From Neelides folsomi (taxonomy: Eukaryota; Arthropoda; Collembola; Neelipleona; Neelidae), in assembly GCA_034687125.1 (NCBI GenBank), contig JAQGBZ010000145.1, positions 1 to 64,000 of the forward strand: a stretch of 64,000 nt of DNA, read 5' to 3'. Made by a program: the position numbers and the translations under genes. The notes beneath the pieces are model-generated. The model had not been told where the DNA came from, did not search any database, and worked only from the letters and a program-made list of their open reading frames with translations. Shown here piece by piece: positions 1 to 11,350 of the stretch. The first letter of the stretch is position 1. Each line of letters starts with the position of its first letter.

Positions 1-774
1 ATGAATAAATTGCCATATTTTGCCTGGAAACTTTAATTTTACTCCCATAAAATGAAAAGATTTCTAGTCATTTAGCGCCATGTCAAAGGGTTAAACGAAA
101 TGAAATCATCCTTATTTGTGCTGAGAAATTTCAAATTGCGATAAAGTTTTAATGACTCCTTCTTCACTCTTTAAAATGTGCCTCTTTTGTTTCTTAAAAT
201 TTGCCACGTTAAAATTAAAACTGAACTTAAAATAATAAAATAAACTGTAATAGACAAAACCGAACTTAAATATAATGAAATGGACTAAGCTGAATTATCA
301 TTAACTAAATTAAACTTGAATGAACTGAAACAATTAAATTACAATATAAATATTAATCAATTAACGAAATCTTTTTTCTGTTAAGAAATTGAGATTTTTG
401 AAGTTTGCATTACTACAATCAAAAGTAACGATTCACTAAATCGGTAGCGTTAGAAATATTTAAGCGGTTAGTTCAAACTCAGGTACTTTCCGGGTGTAGA
501 ATTTAGTATAATGATAAGATAAATTATGTTTATAAATATACTGTATTATTGATTGGCTAACACACAAATACAATGACAATACACAAGAATGGAAAATTGT
601 ATATTTACTCTAAAACAGGAGATCAAAAATCAAAAAAATTACAATCAATATCCACATTTAAAAGAAATTTGTTGATGACTTTCTCTCTTTTTAAGAGAAT
701 AAATAATGTCTTTAGCACCTTAAACAAACACATTTGTTTTCTGTAGTGGCAATTAAAATGGAAGGATTTTAAGC
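1..774. other. Intergenic, 3' flank of the BPNT2-like gene
   Basis: AT-rich sequence with no open frame that resembles a protein. It lies downstream of the minus-strand phosphatase gene and so should hold its 3' UTR and poly(A) signal. Nothing else can be supported. Confidence 0.6.
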
Positions 775-2152
775 CTAAATGTGTATGCTTCGCAACTTGG
801 TAATTAAATTAGGGTCATCGTGTTTGTAAACGAGGAGCCCTTTATCGTTCAGAGGATTCGAATCTGGAGAGTAGTCGATGGTTTTTGCTTCGAGAGTTTC
901 CATTGTTCCTCCCATAGCTGAGATAATGGCATGTCCCGCACACGTGTCCCATTTCTTAATTGCAGTTACATGAACATAAGCGTCACCTTCTCCCTTTAAC
1001 ACTTCTAACACTTTGTACCCTATTTCAAATAATCAATTATTAATAATTTTAGATTAGAATGATTAAAATTATTTTAAGATTTAAAGATTACCAGAGCCAG
1101 CAGCCTTTACTATTTCAAAGGGAGTATTTCCCATGACGTTTTTTATAATTTGAGCAGCTTCACCCGTATGTGATCTCGAAACTAGAATTTTGACTTTGTT
1201 TGGTGGCTGCCTTGATTTGTTTGTTTGGCTGTCAAGTGAAGCTGAATGACCGAGGCCAACAATGGCCCAATAAGTTTCTTTTTGGAAAGGTCGATGAATG
1301 ACTCCTAAAAGAGGAACGCCTTTCACCGCCACGCAAACCATTGTAGTTACGTAATCTAACTCGTTTTCTGAACAAAAATAAAAATTAAATCTTTTACTTG
1401 AATACGAAAATAAACCTTGTACTATATTTTAAGTTTAAATACCAGTGTATTCTTGAGTAGCATCTAAAGGATCAATCCAAACAGCTACATCATGAGCGTT
1501 AACTTCTTCATCTCCATTTAATCTATCGGAAACGTCTTGGTTCTCCACATTAGGAAGAGGAATTTCTGATAGAGCCACTGGGTCACTATGTTCTTCAGAG
1601 ATGACCTTAGTTTTAATTAAAATTTAATTTATCATTTCAGAACTTATTAAAAAATTGGGTTTGTAATTTTTTATTCGATTAAAAATTATAAATTTAGTAG
1701 GCATTTTACCTTGATATTTGGGAATGCCTTTCTCAGACCATAGTACATTATACGATGAGAGAGAAAATCTCCCTTTGTGACGCGCTCTTTTGCCCCTTCT
1801 TTCGTCTCACCTGTAACATGGAGATTAAATAAGAATTTATAAGTTTATCTTTAAATTGTGATTTAGTGATTTAAGTGATATTGGAAATGATCAAAAACTG
1901 ACCTTTTATTTTTTCTTGTAGATCGGCAAAAGTATTTCGAACACGAACAACTTCTTCACCTCCTCTTACAGCTACGTCAATCGTCGCGGCGAGAATCAAC
2001 TTAAGACTCAAATGATCACCTGTGCTAATTGAAGTTAACTTAGATCCCTCTTTTACTCCTCTACTCGTGGCATAAATGAGAAGAAGGACAACTACCGCTA
2101 GAATGAGAAATACACCCCACTTGTTCACTCTTACAACTCCTCCTAAATTCAT
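775..2152 (-). CDS. BPNT2: Golgi-resident PAP phosphatase (gPAPP, IMPAD1/BPNT2 type)
   Basis: Five exons on the minus strand: 2152-1903, 1810-1710, 1605-1443, 1367-1092 and 1019-775. All introns are GT-AG, phases are compatible, and the product is 344 residues (human protein 359). Residues about 12-29 form an uncleaved signal anchor, giving a type II Golgi lumenal enzyme. The lithium-sensitive phosphatase signature is intact: SEEH near residue 120, WIDPLDATQEYT at 160-171 with metal-binding Asp162 and Asp165, and WDTCAG at 287-292 with Asp288. In animals this family hydrolyses the 3' phosphate of 3'-phosphoadenosine 5'-phosphate, the by-product of lumenal sulfotransferases, so sulfation of glycans can continue. 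The similarity to the human protein runs the full length, for example AVRGGEEVVRVR at the start of the domain. The gene diverges from PHAF1. Identification is by remembered homology plus motifs. The cytosolic paralogue BPNT1 is excluded by the membrane anchor. Confidence 0.93.
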
Positions 2153-3328
2153 TTTGATCAGAGGAAAAATATGAGGAAAATACTTTTTAATTATTTTAAA
2201 TAATTTATTATTTAACTACACGAATATTCATATTCCGCATTCAATCTTTTTATTTTAAGTTTTTATTAAATCTCTTATTAATTTCATTAAAAGTTAATCG
2301 CTTGCTTATTTCTTTGAAATCCTATTATAGTATATATTATTAATAATTTTGCATATGCCAAGGCCTGAAAAAAATATTTAGGAAGTTAAATCTTTAAAGC
2401 TACATCGGAATTTAAAATGTTTTTAAACATTGATGACTTGAATTTTTAATGTTTAAATATTAGTGAAAAAAGCGATTGACGATTGATAAATATGATAGTG
2501 TTTTGAAAGTTGATTTTCCTTGGCGGTTGTTCATGCAGATGCTACCTTTGTTGCTCATTATTTTTGCACTTTTCCCTATTGAGAATGAGTTGTTTTTATT
2601 AACTTTTGAATGGTGTTCACTTTATTATCATACTTAACATTATTGATTATTATGGCAGTTTGCACAGTTGTGTAATATTTTTATTTTCCTAATAAGCGAG
2701 AGCTATTAAAATAAAAAGTTTAATGGAAATTAAACATTAAAAAGCACTTAAACGGAAAATATGTATTTGAGCACACTTATTTTACAATTATACAGACCTC
2801 TTTTTGTATTGATATTGATTTGTTCAAATTAACTACAAATTACTAGTTTATACAAGATTAAAATGACTTGGAGGAATGAAATATACTATGCATAAAATTT
2901 TTGCATGGGTTTTTGCCAATTTTATAAAACAACTCCCTACTTTACAAATAAATGATATTTTACATTAGATGTATCTCTGTACATTATATTTATTTAAATA
3001 TGACGCATTTATGATAAAATTAATCATCCCTATTATTAAAAAAATGCATAAATTATCAAGGACAAGATTTGAAAGGTCATGGAAGTGGTGAACTGAATTT
3101 GGATTTGAGTTCGTTTCGGGTCAAGAGGAAGATGATGAAGGAGGGAGAAGATTACATTGGACGAATACATTTCTGCGTAGATGGTGGGCGGAAGGATTGC
3201 GTATTGGGGTGTGAAGCTAACGAGTAACTGCGTAGTGCCTTTGTTGTGTTCTCAGCTGATCCTACACCTGGCTCTAATCCAACATTTATTCACACACCCG
3301 AAACCATTATCCCAAACAAGATTATAAA
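2153..3328. promoter_or_regulatory. Divergent intergenic region between BPNT2 and PHAF1
   Basis: About 1.2 kb separating two genes that start in opposite directions, so both promoters should lie here. No protein-like frame is visible. The stretch 3070-3328 is clearly less AT-rich and probably contains the PHAF1 5' UTR. No TATA box or known element can be assigned with confidence. Confidence 0.4.
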
Positions 3329-6270
3329 ATGTTAGATTTAGAAATTGTTCCTGAGGAAGGGCTCCAGTCAGACACTTGGGAAATCTTACTGGGTAATTCC
3401 ATTTATTAATTTATGTCCCTTGTTCCTTAAAATTTCGACTCGAAGATCCTCGTTATCCTTCATCAATCCCATTTTTATAGATGACGTAAATTGTAGAAAT
3501 TTTAGTTTTTTAATTTTAGTTAATCAGTTTTGAAGTTTTTGTTATTGAAATTCTTTGCTCTCACTCTCAGCTTGAGAGAGAGAACAAAGAACTGATCAAA
3601 AATCAATGAAAAATTTGAATAATTTTGACGTTTCTTCCCCATTTTACATTTTTGTCATCATTGATTAATTTTATAAAAATTGAATATTATTTCTTTGATT
3701 ATTGAATGTTAACGTGTAAAGGTGATTAACTAAATGTTGGGGTACAATGCTAAATATTTTTTTAATTTTCAGGAATGCACTTTTCTCAAGTTGTGGCCAT
3801 CATCCAATCTCAAGTTCGAACGATCAAGGCTGCCCATGTCGTTTACAACGAAACTGTAAGCTAGTTATTGTTCAAGTTAGTTAATTATTTAAATTCAATT
3901 TAATGTCTTTTATACTTGAAGGCACCATTGGACAATGACCTCATATTGGACCTGCCAACTGATGGACTACGATTCATGTTCGACTCCCAGTCCCAACGGT
4001 TGAAGCTTATTGAAGTTTACAACATGAAAGCAATTACCTTAAAATACTGGTAAAACATGGACTGGTTTACTAATAATATCATACAAACTTGTGTAATAAT
4101 TTGATAATTTTTGCAATTTATTATAATATAGCGGTGCAGTTTTTAACGGACCATCTGTGGTAGCAACTGTCGAACAAATCGATAGATGTTTTGGAGCGAC
4201 AAGACCTGGGTCATATGACAAATTGCGACAACTTTTCGCTCTTAACTTCAGAGGTCTCACCTTTTATTTTCCAGTCGAGCTACAATTTCAGCCCCATTAC
4301 TCCCACGGGCTTGGATCCTTACGATTCCCAGGAGATGCTTCGCCAATCCTTTCTAAAATCCTTCTTTATATAGGTAAATAAATTTTGGAGAATAATCTTA
4401 ATGTCAATTGAAGGGCAGAATCGTAAAACCCCTCGAGATTGAGTTTTTTTCAGTTTTTCTCGGTTTCCGCGGAAACTCCAAAAATACAATAAAATTAAAT
4501 GATGATAACTCACTTGCTATAGGTGCATTATTCAATTTAAATTTTGCTCTATATAATTTTTATATTAAAGTTCTCTAAAATCCCTTAAATTAAAAAGTTT
4601 ACAATATAAACAATGTTATATAATTTCCAATTTTAAATAAATATTGAAAATGGAAGATAAAGTTCCACTAAATTATACATATATTTGTAAAAAGAAACGG
4701 TCAAATCCTCAAAACTTGAAAGAATATAAAATAGTATTGGTATAAACAGAGTGGCAATGAAACTCCGTAATTCTAATGAATTACAGAAATAAATTGCTCA
4801 CCGTTAATGATTTAATAATTTCGGCTAGTAATTTACTACTAGACAACTCAATATACGATAATAGATAACCCATCGACTATCCTTACATTTATTTAAAGAT
4901 TTTAATCATCGATCATACAGTACTAAAGTTATAATTCATTGAAAATAGGAAGTTCAATCTGATCTACCCTGAATATAGTATAAATATCCCTTGATTTGAT
5001 TAAAAACTTAATAATTCTTTTATAATCCACTATTTTTTTTTATTTGGAACCTTTGCGGTATTTTTTGGAGTTTCGGCGGAAACCGAGAAAAACTGAAAAA
5101 AAAAATCAATCTCGAGGCGTTTACTTAAACACATTATCCTAATTTGGGTTCTTATAACAGGAGTGAGTCCATTGGAAGCTCCAGTTTGCGACCTTCCCAA
5201 ATCCTGCTTCAAGGGTCATGTATATGCTGAGGAAGTGACAGTTCTTCGTAACACTGGAGGAACGAGAAGCACCGGATTGAAGCTGAAGCTTTTCACTGCG
5301 CCTCCTCCCTACCTTGACACCTCTCGCGTTGTTTTCGAGAGGGAGATCAAGTTTAAAGAACATGTTCAGAGCATCACAGCAAAATTGGGATCTCCACAGA
5401 GAATCTTTTACAAAGGAGAGGACAAAATGAAGATTCATAGTAAAAATGCTCATAAGAGAGTCACAGCCCCTAAGTCTGACTACTTTCTCAACTATTTTAC
5501 ACTTGGAATTGTAAGATTCGATCATAATTGCAAATTACAAAATAATACAAATCGAAATAGTGAATGAGAATTTATTATACATATTAATAACTGATGAATT
5601 AATGATGACTAATGACTATGTATTTTGATTTATTTAGGATATTTTAATCGATTCCAAGAGTCATCGAGCGTGCAAGTTCATTCTTCACAGTAACTTCCCA
5701 GGTCATTACGACTTCAACAGTTACTACAGGTGCCCATTCTCCCTTCGTCTTGGACGAGAATCGACAGTGGAGAACTCGATTGGACTTCTCCTTCCGAACT
5801 GCACAGGGAATAATAGCAATAATACTGGAGTTTCCAACAACCTGAATCCCAACCCAATCAACAACTCTGGTGGGAATGGGAAGAAAGGCGGAGGGAAAGG
5901 GTCAGGGAAGGGAAAGAAGAAAAGCAATTGCGAAGTGCCAGCTTTGATCCAAGAAGAACCTCCTGAGCAACAAGTTCAGCAACAAGCGAAATCTCTCACC
6001 ATCACGTTCGCATCCCATTGGGAGGAAGTGGTTGAATTGGTTGGAGATGGTCGACCTGTTGTGCTAACGAGATCTTCAGCCAACAACCCTTTTGGATCAT
6101 CACTCTGCTATGGAGTGCAAGACATCATCTTTGAGGTTATGGCTAACGATCATATCGCGTCTGTTACGTTGTACGACGAAGCATCGCCGCTTCCTCCTGA
6201 GGAACATTTGAGAGAACCTGAAGAGTTGCATTCGAACAATTCAACTTCTAATAATTCCTTTCCATTTTAA
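3329..6270 (+). CDS. PHAF1: Phagosome assembly factor 1 (C16orf70/UPF0183 family)
   Basis: Six exons: 3329-3392, 3773-3855, 3922-4049, 4132-4373, 5161-5510 and 5638-6270. All introns are GT-AG, phases match, and the product is 499 residues (human about 422). The start MLDLEIVPE is nearly identical to the human N-terminus MLDLEVVPE and fixes the ATG. Conserved blocks follow in order: IEVYNMKAITLKYCG, EQIDRCFGAT, LNFRGLTFYF, FYKGEDKMKIHS, NDYF-like DYFLNYFTLG, and a C-terminal IIFEVMANDHIASVTLY. PHAF1 binds PI3P and works with BCAS3 at phagophores during autophagy (known for the mammalian protein). Oddity: about 55 residues near 345-400 are an Asn, Gly and Lys-rich linker absent from human. Intron 4 (787 bp) hosts an inverted-repeat element. 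The gene converges on NOL12. Confidence 0.94.
4423..5124. mobile_element. MITE-like element with long terminal inverted repeats in PHAF1 intron 4
   Basis: The left arm (4423-4487) and right arm (5060-5124) are imperfect inverted copies of about 57-65 bp. Both contain CCTCGAGATTGA or its close match, then TTTTTCTCGGTTTCCG, and then AACTCCAAAAA. The roughly 570 bp between them is AT-rich with no coding capacity, so this is a non-autonomous DNA transposon. No clear target-site duplication was found, so the superfamily is not assigned. The copies have diverged slightly, for example CCGCGG against CCGCCG at the centre of the arm. Confidence 0.7.
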
Positions 6271-6828
6271 ATAGACTTTCTTCGGTTGAATTACTCTTTC
6301 CATTTCACAAAGAAAAATACCATAAAAAGAATTTATTTTAACGTAATCGCAATAATATGCTGTTTCGCTTTGTAACATTTCGACGGTGAAGTTAGTTATG
6401 GACAATTGGTTCGTAGGGCGAGTAAACTTTCAATTTGAACCTTTGTTGACAAAAATGTGAAATTTTAATATTTAATCCTTAATTTATTTTATGAGGTCCA
6501 AGTGATGAAACGCTTTTCTAAACAGGAAAAGTGTGTTGATAGATTATTATTATAATATATTTACTGTAGATTTAAGTACTCGAGACTTATATATTATTAT
6601 GTATTTAAATCGTATGTAAATATAGTTCGATTATATAAATCAAATAAATGTCGGTAGATAGTCGAAAATCAACCATGTTTTTGTTATTCAGCATATAAAT
6701 ATCATAATTTGTACATTAAAAATTAACCATTTTAATTTTAAAAAATATGTAAACCTCAAACTAAAATTATAATGATCAATATGATCATAACAGCCAAAAT
6801 CGAGTAAAATGTAATCTAATACATAATT
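6271..6828. other. Convergent 3' region between PHAF1 and NOL12
   Basis: 558 bp of AT-rich non-coding sequence between two stop codons that face each other. An AATAAA near 6641 could serve PHAF1. Nothing else is visible. Confidence 0.55.
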
Positions 6829-7738
6829 CTAATCTCGTAACATTTTTCTTTTTCCATTTTTAATTTTTTGCTTCCCTTTAACTGCTTTGACACTTTCTTG
6901 TTTGAATTTTTTGCCTGTTTTACCTGGTTGTTGCATAGTTTTGGGTAATCTTCCTTTTCTAAACTTCTTGGTTTGCTTGAGCTTTTGACATTGTTTAAAA
7001 ACTTTTGTCCTTGAGAGCATCAGATTTGTTGATTTCCTCTCGGTCATTTTTTGTTTTCCTTTATTTTCTGGGACTGCCTCTTCTTCATCTGATTCATCTT
7101 CACTTTCCTCTTCATTCGATTTGGGTTGAAGAGTTGTCCGTTTGATTCCATGTAAAGAGGAGATTGTCACTGATTTCGATCCAAAATTGTAGACTTCGGC
7201 TAATCCGCCAGCCTCTTCTTCTTCAAGTAAATCTTGAACTTCAGGGAGAATACGATGAGAACTTGATAATTTTGCAGGATTGCTCATTTTCCACTGTAAT
7301 GAATCAAATCAATCAAATGAGAAATGTTTCTTATTCAATTTGTCTAATTTGTAGATATTAAAATATAGTGCGTAATGTAAAAGTGTAAACTGTATTTAAA
7401 TGCTTATGTTGGATTGAATAGTATAGAGTAATTCGTTAAAATATGTTACCTTTTGTTGAATTCTTATCTTTTCTTCTTGCAGCTTATTTTCCATTTTAAC
7501 TTTGAACAACTCTTTTCGCTCTTTTTTCCTTTTCGAAAATCCTAATAGGAAGTCTCTGCAAATAATAATTCAATTTAAAAATGCATATTCCAAAAAGCGA
7601 TATAAAATAAGATTTTTTTATAATGCATTAAATAATGAATTACTTTCGAGCTTCTTGATCAAAGACGATACTTAACTTCTCTTGATTCTTCTTTCCTCCT
7701 CTTGTCTTCTTCGTTTTTTGTGCTTTGCTCTTGTCCAT
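6829..7738 (-). CDS. NOL12: Nucleolar protein 12 (Nop25/Rrp17 family)
   Basis: Three exons on the minus strand: 7738-7644, 7555-7450 and 7293-6829. Introns are GT-AG and the product is 221 residues (human 213). The family signature sits across the first intron: LSIVFDQEARKDFLLGF, then SKRKKERKE, matching LVLSFDEEKRREYLTGFHKRK in human. A charged coiled-coil stretch (residues about 45-70) follows, then a block ending SVTISSLHG that corresponds to VTVTTISDL. Next come an acidic run near residues 120-140 and a very basic Lys-rich tail typical of nucleolar targeting. Family members act in pre-rRNA processing, including exonucleolytic trimming in yeast Rrp17, and the fly homologue is viriato. The gene shares a roughly 750-bp divergent promoter region with ADPRS. 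Assignment rests on the N-terminal motif and the architecture. Confidence 0.85.
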
Positions 7739-8483
7739 TATAAGGAAGTATTTAAATTTAATAACAATTAAAGATTAGCGAAGAACGGACAATAGATAAT
7801 ATTAAACACGGGCTACGAAGCGTGCGAAGAGGAGCACTTTACTATCTTATTATTTATAATTTTTATCCAACAACTTGGTCGTCAGTCGTGAGTCGTTATC
7901 GTCGTCAGTCGTTCGTGATCGTGCGATCGTGCCATGTGGTTCTGTGGTTCTCAACTTCTCAAGACATAAAATTACCCCTCATTCCACGCGCGTTTTATAG
8001 AGTTGCGAAGTTCTCGGAATCTGTAATTCTAATTTTCTAATGAATTTTATTTTTACGACACACGACACACTTCACCGAAAATAATAAATAAGGAATCGAT
8101 AAAGGTATGTGAATATTTAAAGTTAAGTTAATTTAATACAATCGAGTATCATTTTGCATCAATTAAAACATTGTGTTTTTAGAAATAAACATGGTAAAAG
8201 GGTAAAAAAGCAAAACCCGGCTTATTACAGAAAATTGTATTTTTCTGTTTTTACTGCTTTTCACATTTTCATTGCCATTCATGTTGGTCTTTTTGAGAGG
8301 ATAAAAATGATGGAGTAATTGATATTTGAGGATCATACATATTGTTTAGTATTTTAATATTGTAATTTACATTACAATTAACATTTACAACAACACAACA
8401 AGGGCAAGCATTTAACGTTACTTTATTTTTTGAAATCCCAGGATATAATACTGGATATTACTTTGGGAAATAGTGTCATTGCA
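7739..8483. promoter_or_regulatory. Shared divergent promoter region of NOL12 and ADPRS, with a probable 5' UTR exon
   Basis: The interval contains a good splice donor, AAAG followed by GTATGT, at 8105. It also contains a pyrimidine-rich acceptor ending TCCCAG at 8441, upstream of the ADPRS start codon. A non-coding first exon ending at 8104, joined to 8442, is therefore likely. The stretch about 7800-7990 is GC-richer and full of GTCGT and CGTC repeats, and may be the promoter core. This is inference from splice motifs only. Confidence 0.45.
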
Positions 8484-9936
8484 ATGTCGGTGAATTTGAG
8501 CAAGTTCAGAGGCTGTTTAACCGGATGTCTTGTTGGAGATTGTCTGGGTGCGCCTTTTGAATCAGAAGCTGGTGCGTCTTTGCATCACCTCACACAATAC
8601 TTTGCCCAACTCTATGATCCAAAATTAAGAGGTTTTAATACAATAGAAATAACAATTATATAATTATAATATTACAAAAATATAATCATTTTATCTTCAT
8701 TTATTTTTTTCAGTTCCGTTTAAACCTTATACGGATGACACTGCTTTAACCAAAGCAGTAGCACAATCGTTAATTGCCTGCAAAGCATTTGATCCAAAAG
8801 ATATGGCAAAAAAGTATGATTTTAAATGTTTTATTTTTTATTAAAATTAAGTATTTTACAATATTATTTTAACATATAAGTTATTTCGGAAGCAATATAA
8901 TTAACAATTAATATGCGATGTAGGATGACATTGGAGTATTTTGGAGATCCTCGGAGAGGCTACGGAAAAGCAATTCATCAAGTGTTCAACAATCTCCGTC
9001 GTTCCAAATTCGAAGACCCATTTTCTCCAGCTAAGGATCAATTTGGTGGTTCTGGGTCATTGGGAAATGGAGCTGCAATGAGAGTTGCACCACTCGCTTT
9101 ATTTGAAAATCGAGACGTTTCTAAGCTCATTGAACTTGCAACGAAATCCTCACTATTGACCCATTCAAACAAATTAGGCTATCGTGGTGCAATTCTTCAG
9201 GCCCTTGCCATTCGTCAAGCGTTATACATAGATGAACCAACATTTGATACGACGGCGTTTTTAGACGAGACAATCGATACCATGAAGCAAATTGAGGCAA
9301 ATGATGATGATGGAGATCCTCTCGAAGAAAAAACTCCTTCTTATGTTGACAAATTAGAGACTGTCAAAGCATTTTTAAATAAATCCCCACCTCCATCAGT
9401 TGAAGATGTTAAAGCCAAGCTTGGGGTTGATGTCAAGGCCTTAAACTCTGTTCCTACAGCTCTTTACTGCTTCCTCGTTGCTCAAAAGAAAATTGATGGA
9501 ATTGAAGTAAGTTTAAGTTAAATATTATTAACAATAAGTACTAATAAATACATGGTTTAGAAATAAACATTAAACTAGGATACATAATTAAATAAAAGTA
9601 ATTCAATACGAGATGTTAATTTTGAATTATGTTTTGTAGACTGAATCTGTGTTCCTGAGATGTATTCAATATGCTTTTTCACTCGGAGGCGATACAGACA
9701 CTGTAAGTTTATTAATTAATTTGGCAATCTTAATTAAAAATACCATTATAACTTTTTCTATCATTTACACATAGATTGGATCCATGAGTGGAGCTATTTG
9801 CGGAGCTCATTTGGGCTATGAATCAATCCCTAAAGAATTATTGAAGCATTGCGAGAAACCTGACGAGATTATGAAGTTAAGTGATGAGCTACATTCATTT
9901 GATGAAGGACTTTTTTCAAAACAAGCTACGAATTAA
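8484..9936 (+). CDS. ADPRS: ADP-ribosylhydrolase ARH3 (ADP-ribosyl-serine hydrolase)
   Basis: Five exons: 8484-8631, 8714-8813, 8924-9506, 9640-9702 and 9775-9936. Introns are GT-AG, phases match, and the product is 351 residues (human 363). The start MSVNLSKFRGC aligns with SLSRFRGC of human; an in-frame TTG further upstream is not needed. The DraG fold's magnesium ligands are all present: Glu26 in the GDCLGAPFE motif, Asp57-Asp58 in YTDDT, and Asp295, Asp297 and Thr298 in GGDTDT. The GNGAAMR, LTHSNKLGYRGAILQALA and VPTALYCFL blocks also match. ARH3 removes ADP-ribose from serine residues after PARP1/HPF1 signalling and degrades poly- and O-acetyl-ADP-ribose in nucleus and mitochondria. No mitochondrial presequence is evident at this start. 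The gene is divergent from NOL12. Exon 1 uses a weak donor, GTTTTA. Confidence 0.94.
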
Positions 9937-10313
9937 TCTTTGAAAGGTTTTGTGCTTTTTAGTCACATTTTAAGTGTTGTTAATTTATTTTATTTATTAG
10001 TAAAAATTAGAATTAAATTCAGTTTACCATCATTCATCGATATCATTATTTGTGGTCTGTGTAAAGTGATTGTGAATGGAATATGTTATTTTATAAAATA
10101 TTTTAACAAACAAGGCTCAAAAATTATTTTGATATTTTTTCGTTAAATATCAGTCAAAAGTTAGTTATATTATCACTGTAAAAATGTTGTTGATTAATTT
10201 TATAGATTTTGGCAATAAACAATGTTCATAGTATATTGACTTTAATATTCAGTTTTCATTAGCACTTATCAATCGTTAGTAATAGTTATACATTCACCAA
10301 AACATGAATGACG

Positions 10314-10346
10314 TTCGTATCTTTAGGCTTACACTAAAGATACGAA
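10314..10346. repeat. Perfect 13-bp inverted repeat with 7-nt loop
   Basis: TTCGTATCTTTAG (10314-10326) is followed by a 7-base loop and its exact complement (10334-10346). Transcribed from either strand it would form a hairpin. The right arm overlaps the last codons and stop of the candidate small gene on the minus strand, placing the hairpin at the start of that gene's 3' UTR. Confidence 0.7.
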
Positions 10347-11020
10347 TTATACATACTACTATATTGTGGATACAAAGGATTCAAAGGAACATGCCCATGA
10401 ACAACATATGAGGTATAAAATCCGGGCATGCGAGCTGCCGCTTCCGAATTTTGGAAACTCAAACAGTAGAACCGGCAATGTCCCTAAAACCTTAATTCTC
10501 TTTGGGTTATTAAAGTTATTGCAAGATTGCAAGTGACCTGAGGACACGCTTCATAAATATTTCTAATGGTTACATTCTTAAGAACTTGCGGTTTTTGTTA
10601 ATTCAAAGTGATATAATAATATGGTAATAAAGTATTTTAATAAATTAGGATTATTAATGTTAAATTCATAAGCGAGATAAATGTGGTAGTATAGAATTTA
10701 AGAGATTGTTTTTTATATTATCAAACTCATACCAATTCATTTTTATAGAACACAATATTTGTAGCCTTACTGGATTTTTATACAGAATTTTTAAATTTTA
10801 TAAAGGTAAGCAATAAAACACAAATGAACATCATAACAATTTATTTTATATGCATACCTTAGTGTAAATAAAATCATTTCCAAAGGCATATTTATTTATG
10901 TATGAGTTTTCCTTATCCAATGTTTTATAAGATTACCTGTCTAGCCTGATTGTCTATTGTATCTGTAATATATTTCATTATCAGAATTTCTGCCTCAGTT
11001 TCGAGGAGACACTTGATATC
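10334..11020 (-). CDS. Probable small unidentified gene, last two exons only
   Basis: Two candidate exons on the minus strand are 11020-10937 (28 codons) and 10483-10334 (50 codons including the stop). The first ends in CAG before a GTAATC donor and the second follows TTTTAG; both are phase 0 in their only sensible frames. The translated tail, including NSEAAARMPGFYTSYVVHGH and ending YSSMYNSYL, has balanced composition. It is richer in GC than the surrounding DNA, unlike translated intergenic AT-rich sequence. I do not recognise the protein. The start exon was not found; it should lie between 11020 and the ABC transporter start at 11351, or the model is wrong. A second frame of the last exon is also open, which lowers confidence. 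The gene would converge on ADPRS and diverge from the transporter. Confidence 0.35.
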
Positions 11021-11350
11021 CTTTGATAGACATTAATGTCGGTGAAATACATAAAATTAATAATCGTGTATATTATCCACACGTTTCAGGTAATGGGAAA
11101 TAGCCGAGTTTGAATTTAACCCAATAACAGAAGATCGTCATTGGAAGTTATTATCTCAACCAAGCACAATAAGAAAATGATTAATCTATTAAGAAACAAA
11201 TAAGCGGATCTAATCATTTAAGCAGACTTCATCTAATTCAAGAATACCAGAATATTTATTCACATTTGGGACCTTTCGACGTCAACATTTACATTGCTCC
11301 AACTCTCACATCAGCTTAAAAGCAATCAAATAGTTTAAACAGTTGCATTT

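Larger units (their letters stand above)
9937..11350. other. Intergenic region between ADPRS and the ABC transporter
   Basis: An AATAAA at about 10215 probably ends ADPRS. The middle holds the candidate minus-strand gene and the hairpin described separately. The last 330 bp should hold the 5' UTR and promoter of the ABC transporter. The rest is AT-rich and featureless. Confidence 0.5.

Noticed and set aside
5139-5525. 128-codon open frame on the minus strand
   Set aside because: It lies antisense to exon 5 of PHAF1, whose plus-strand frame matches the family.
8430-8483. In-frame extension of ADPRS starting at a TTG
   Set aside because: Non-ATG start, preceded by a splice acceptor; ATG at 8484 aligns with the family N-terminus.
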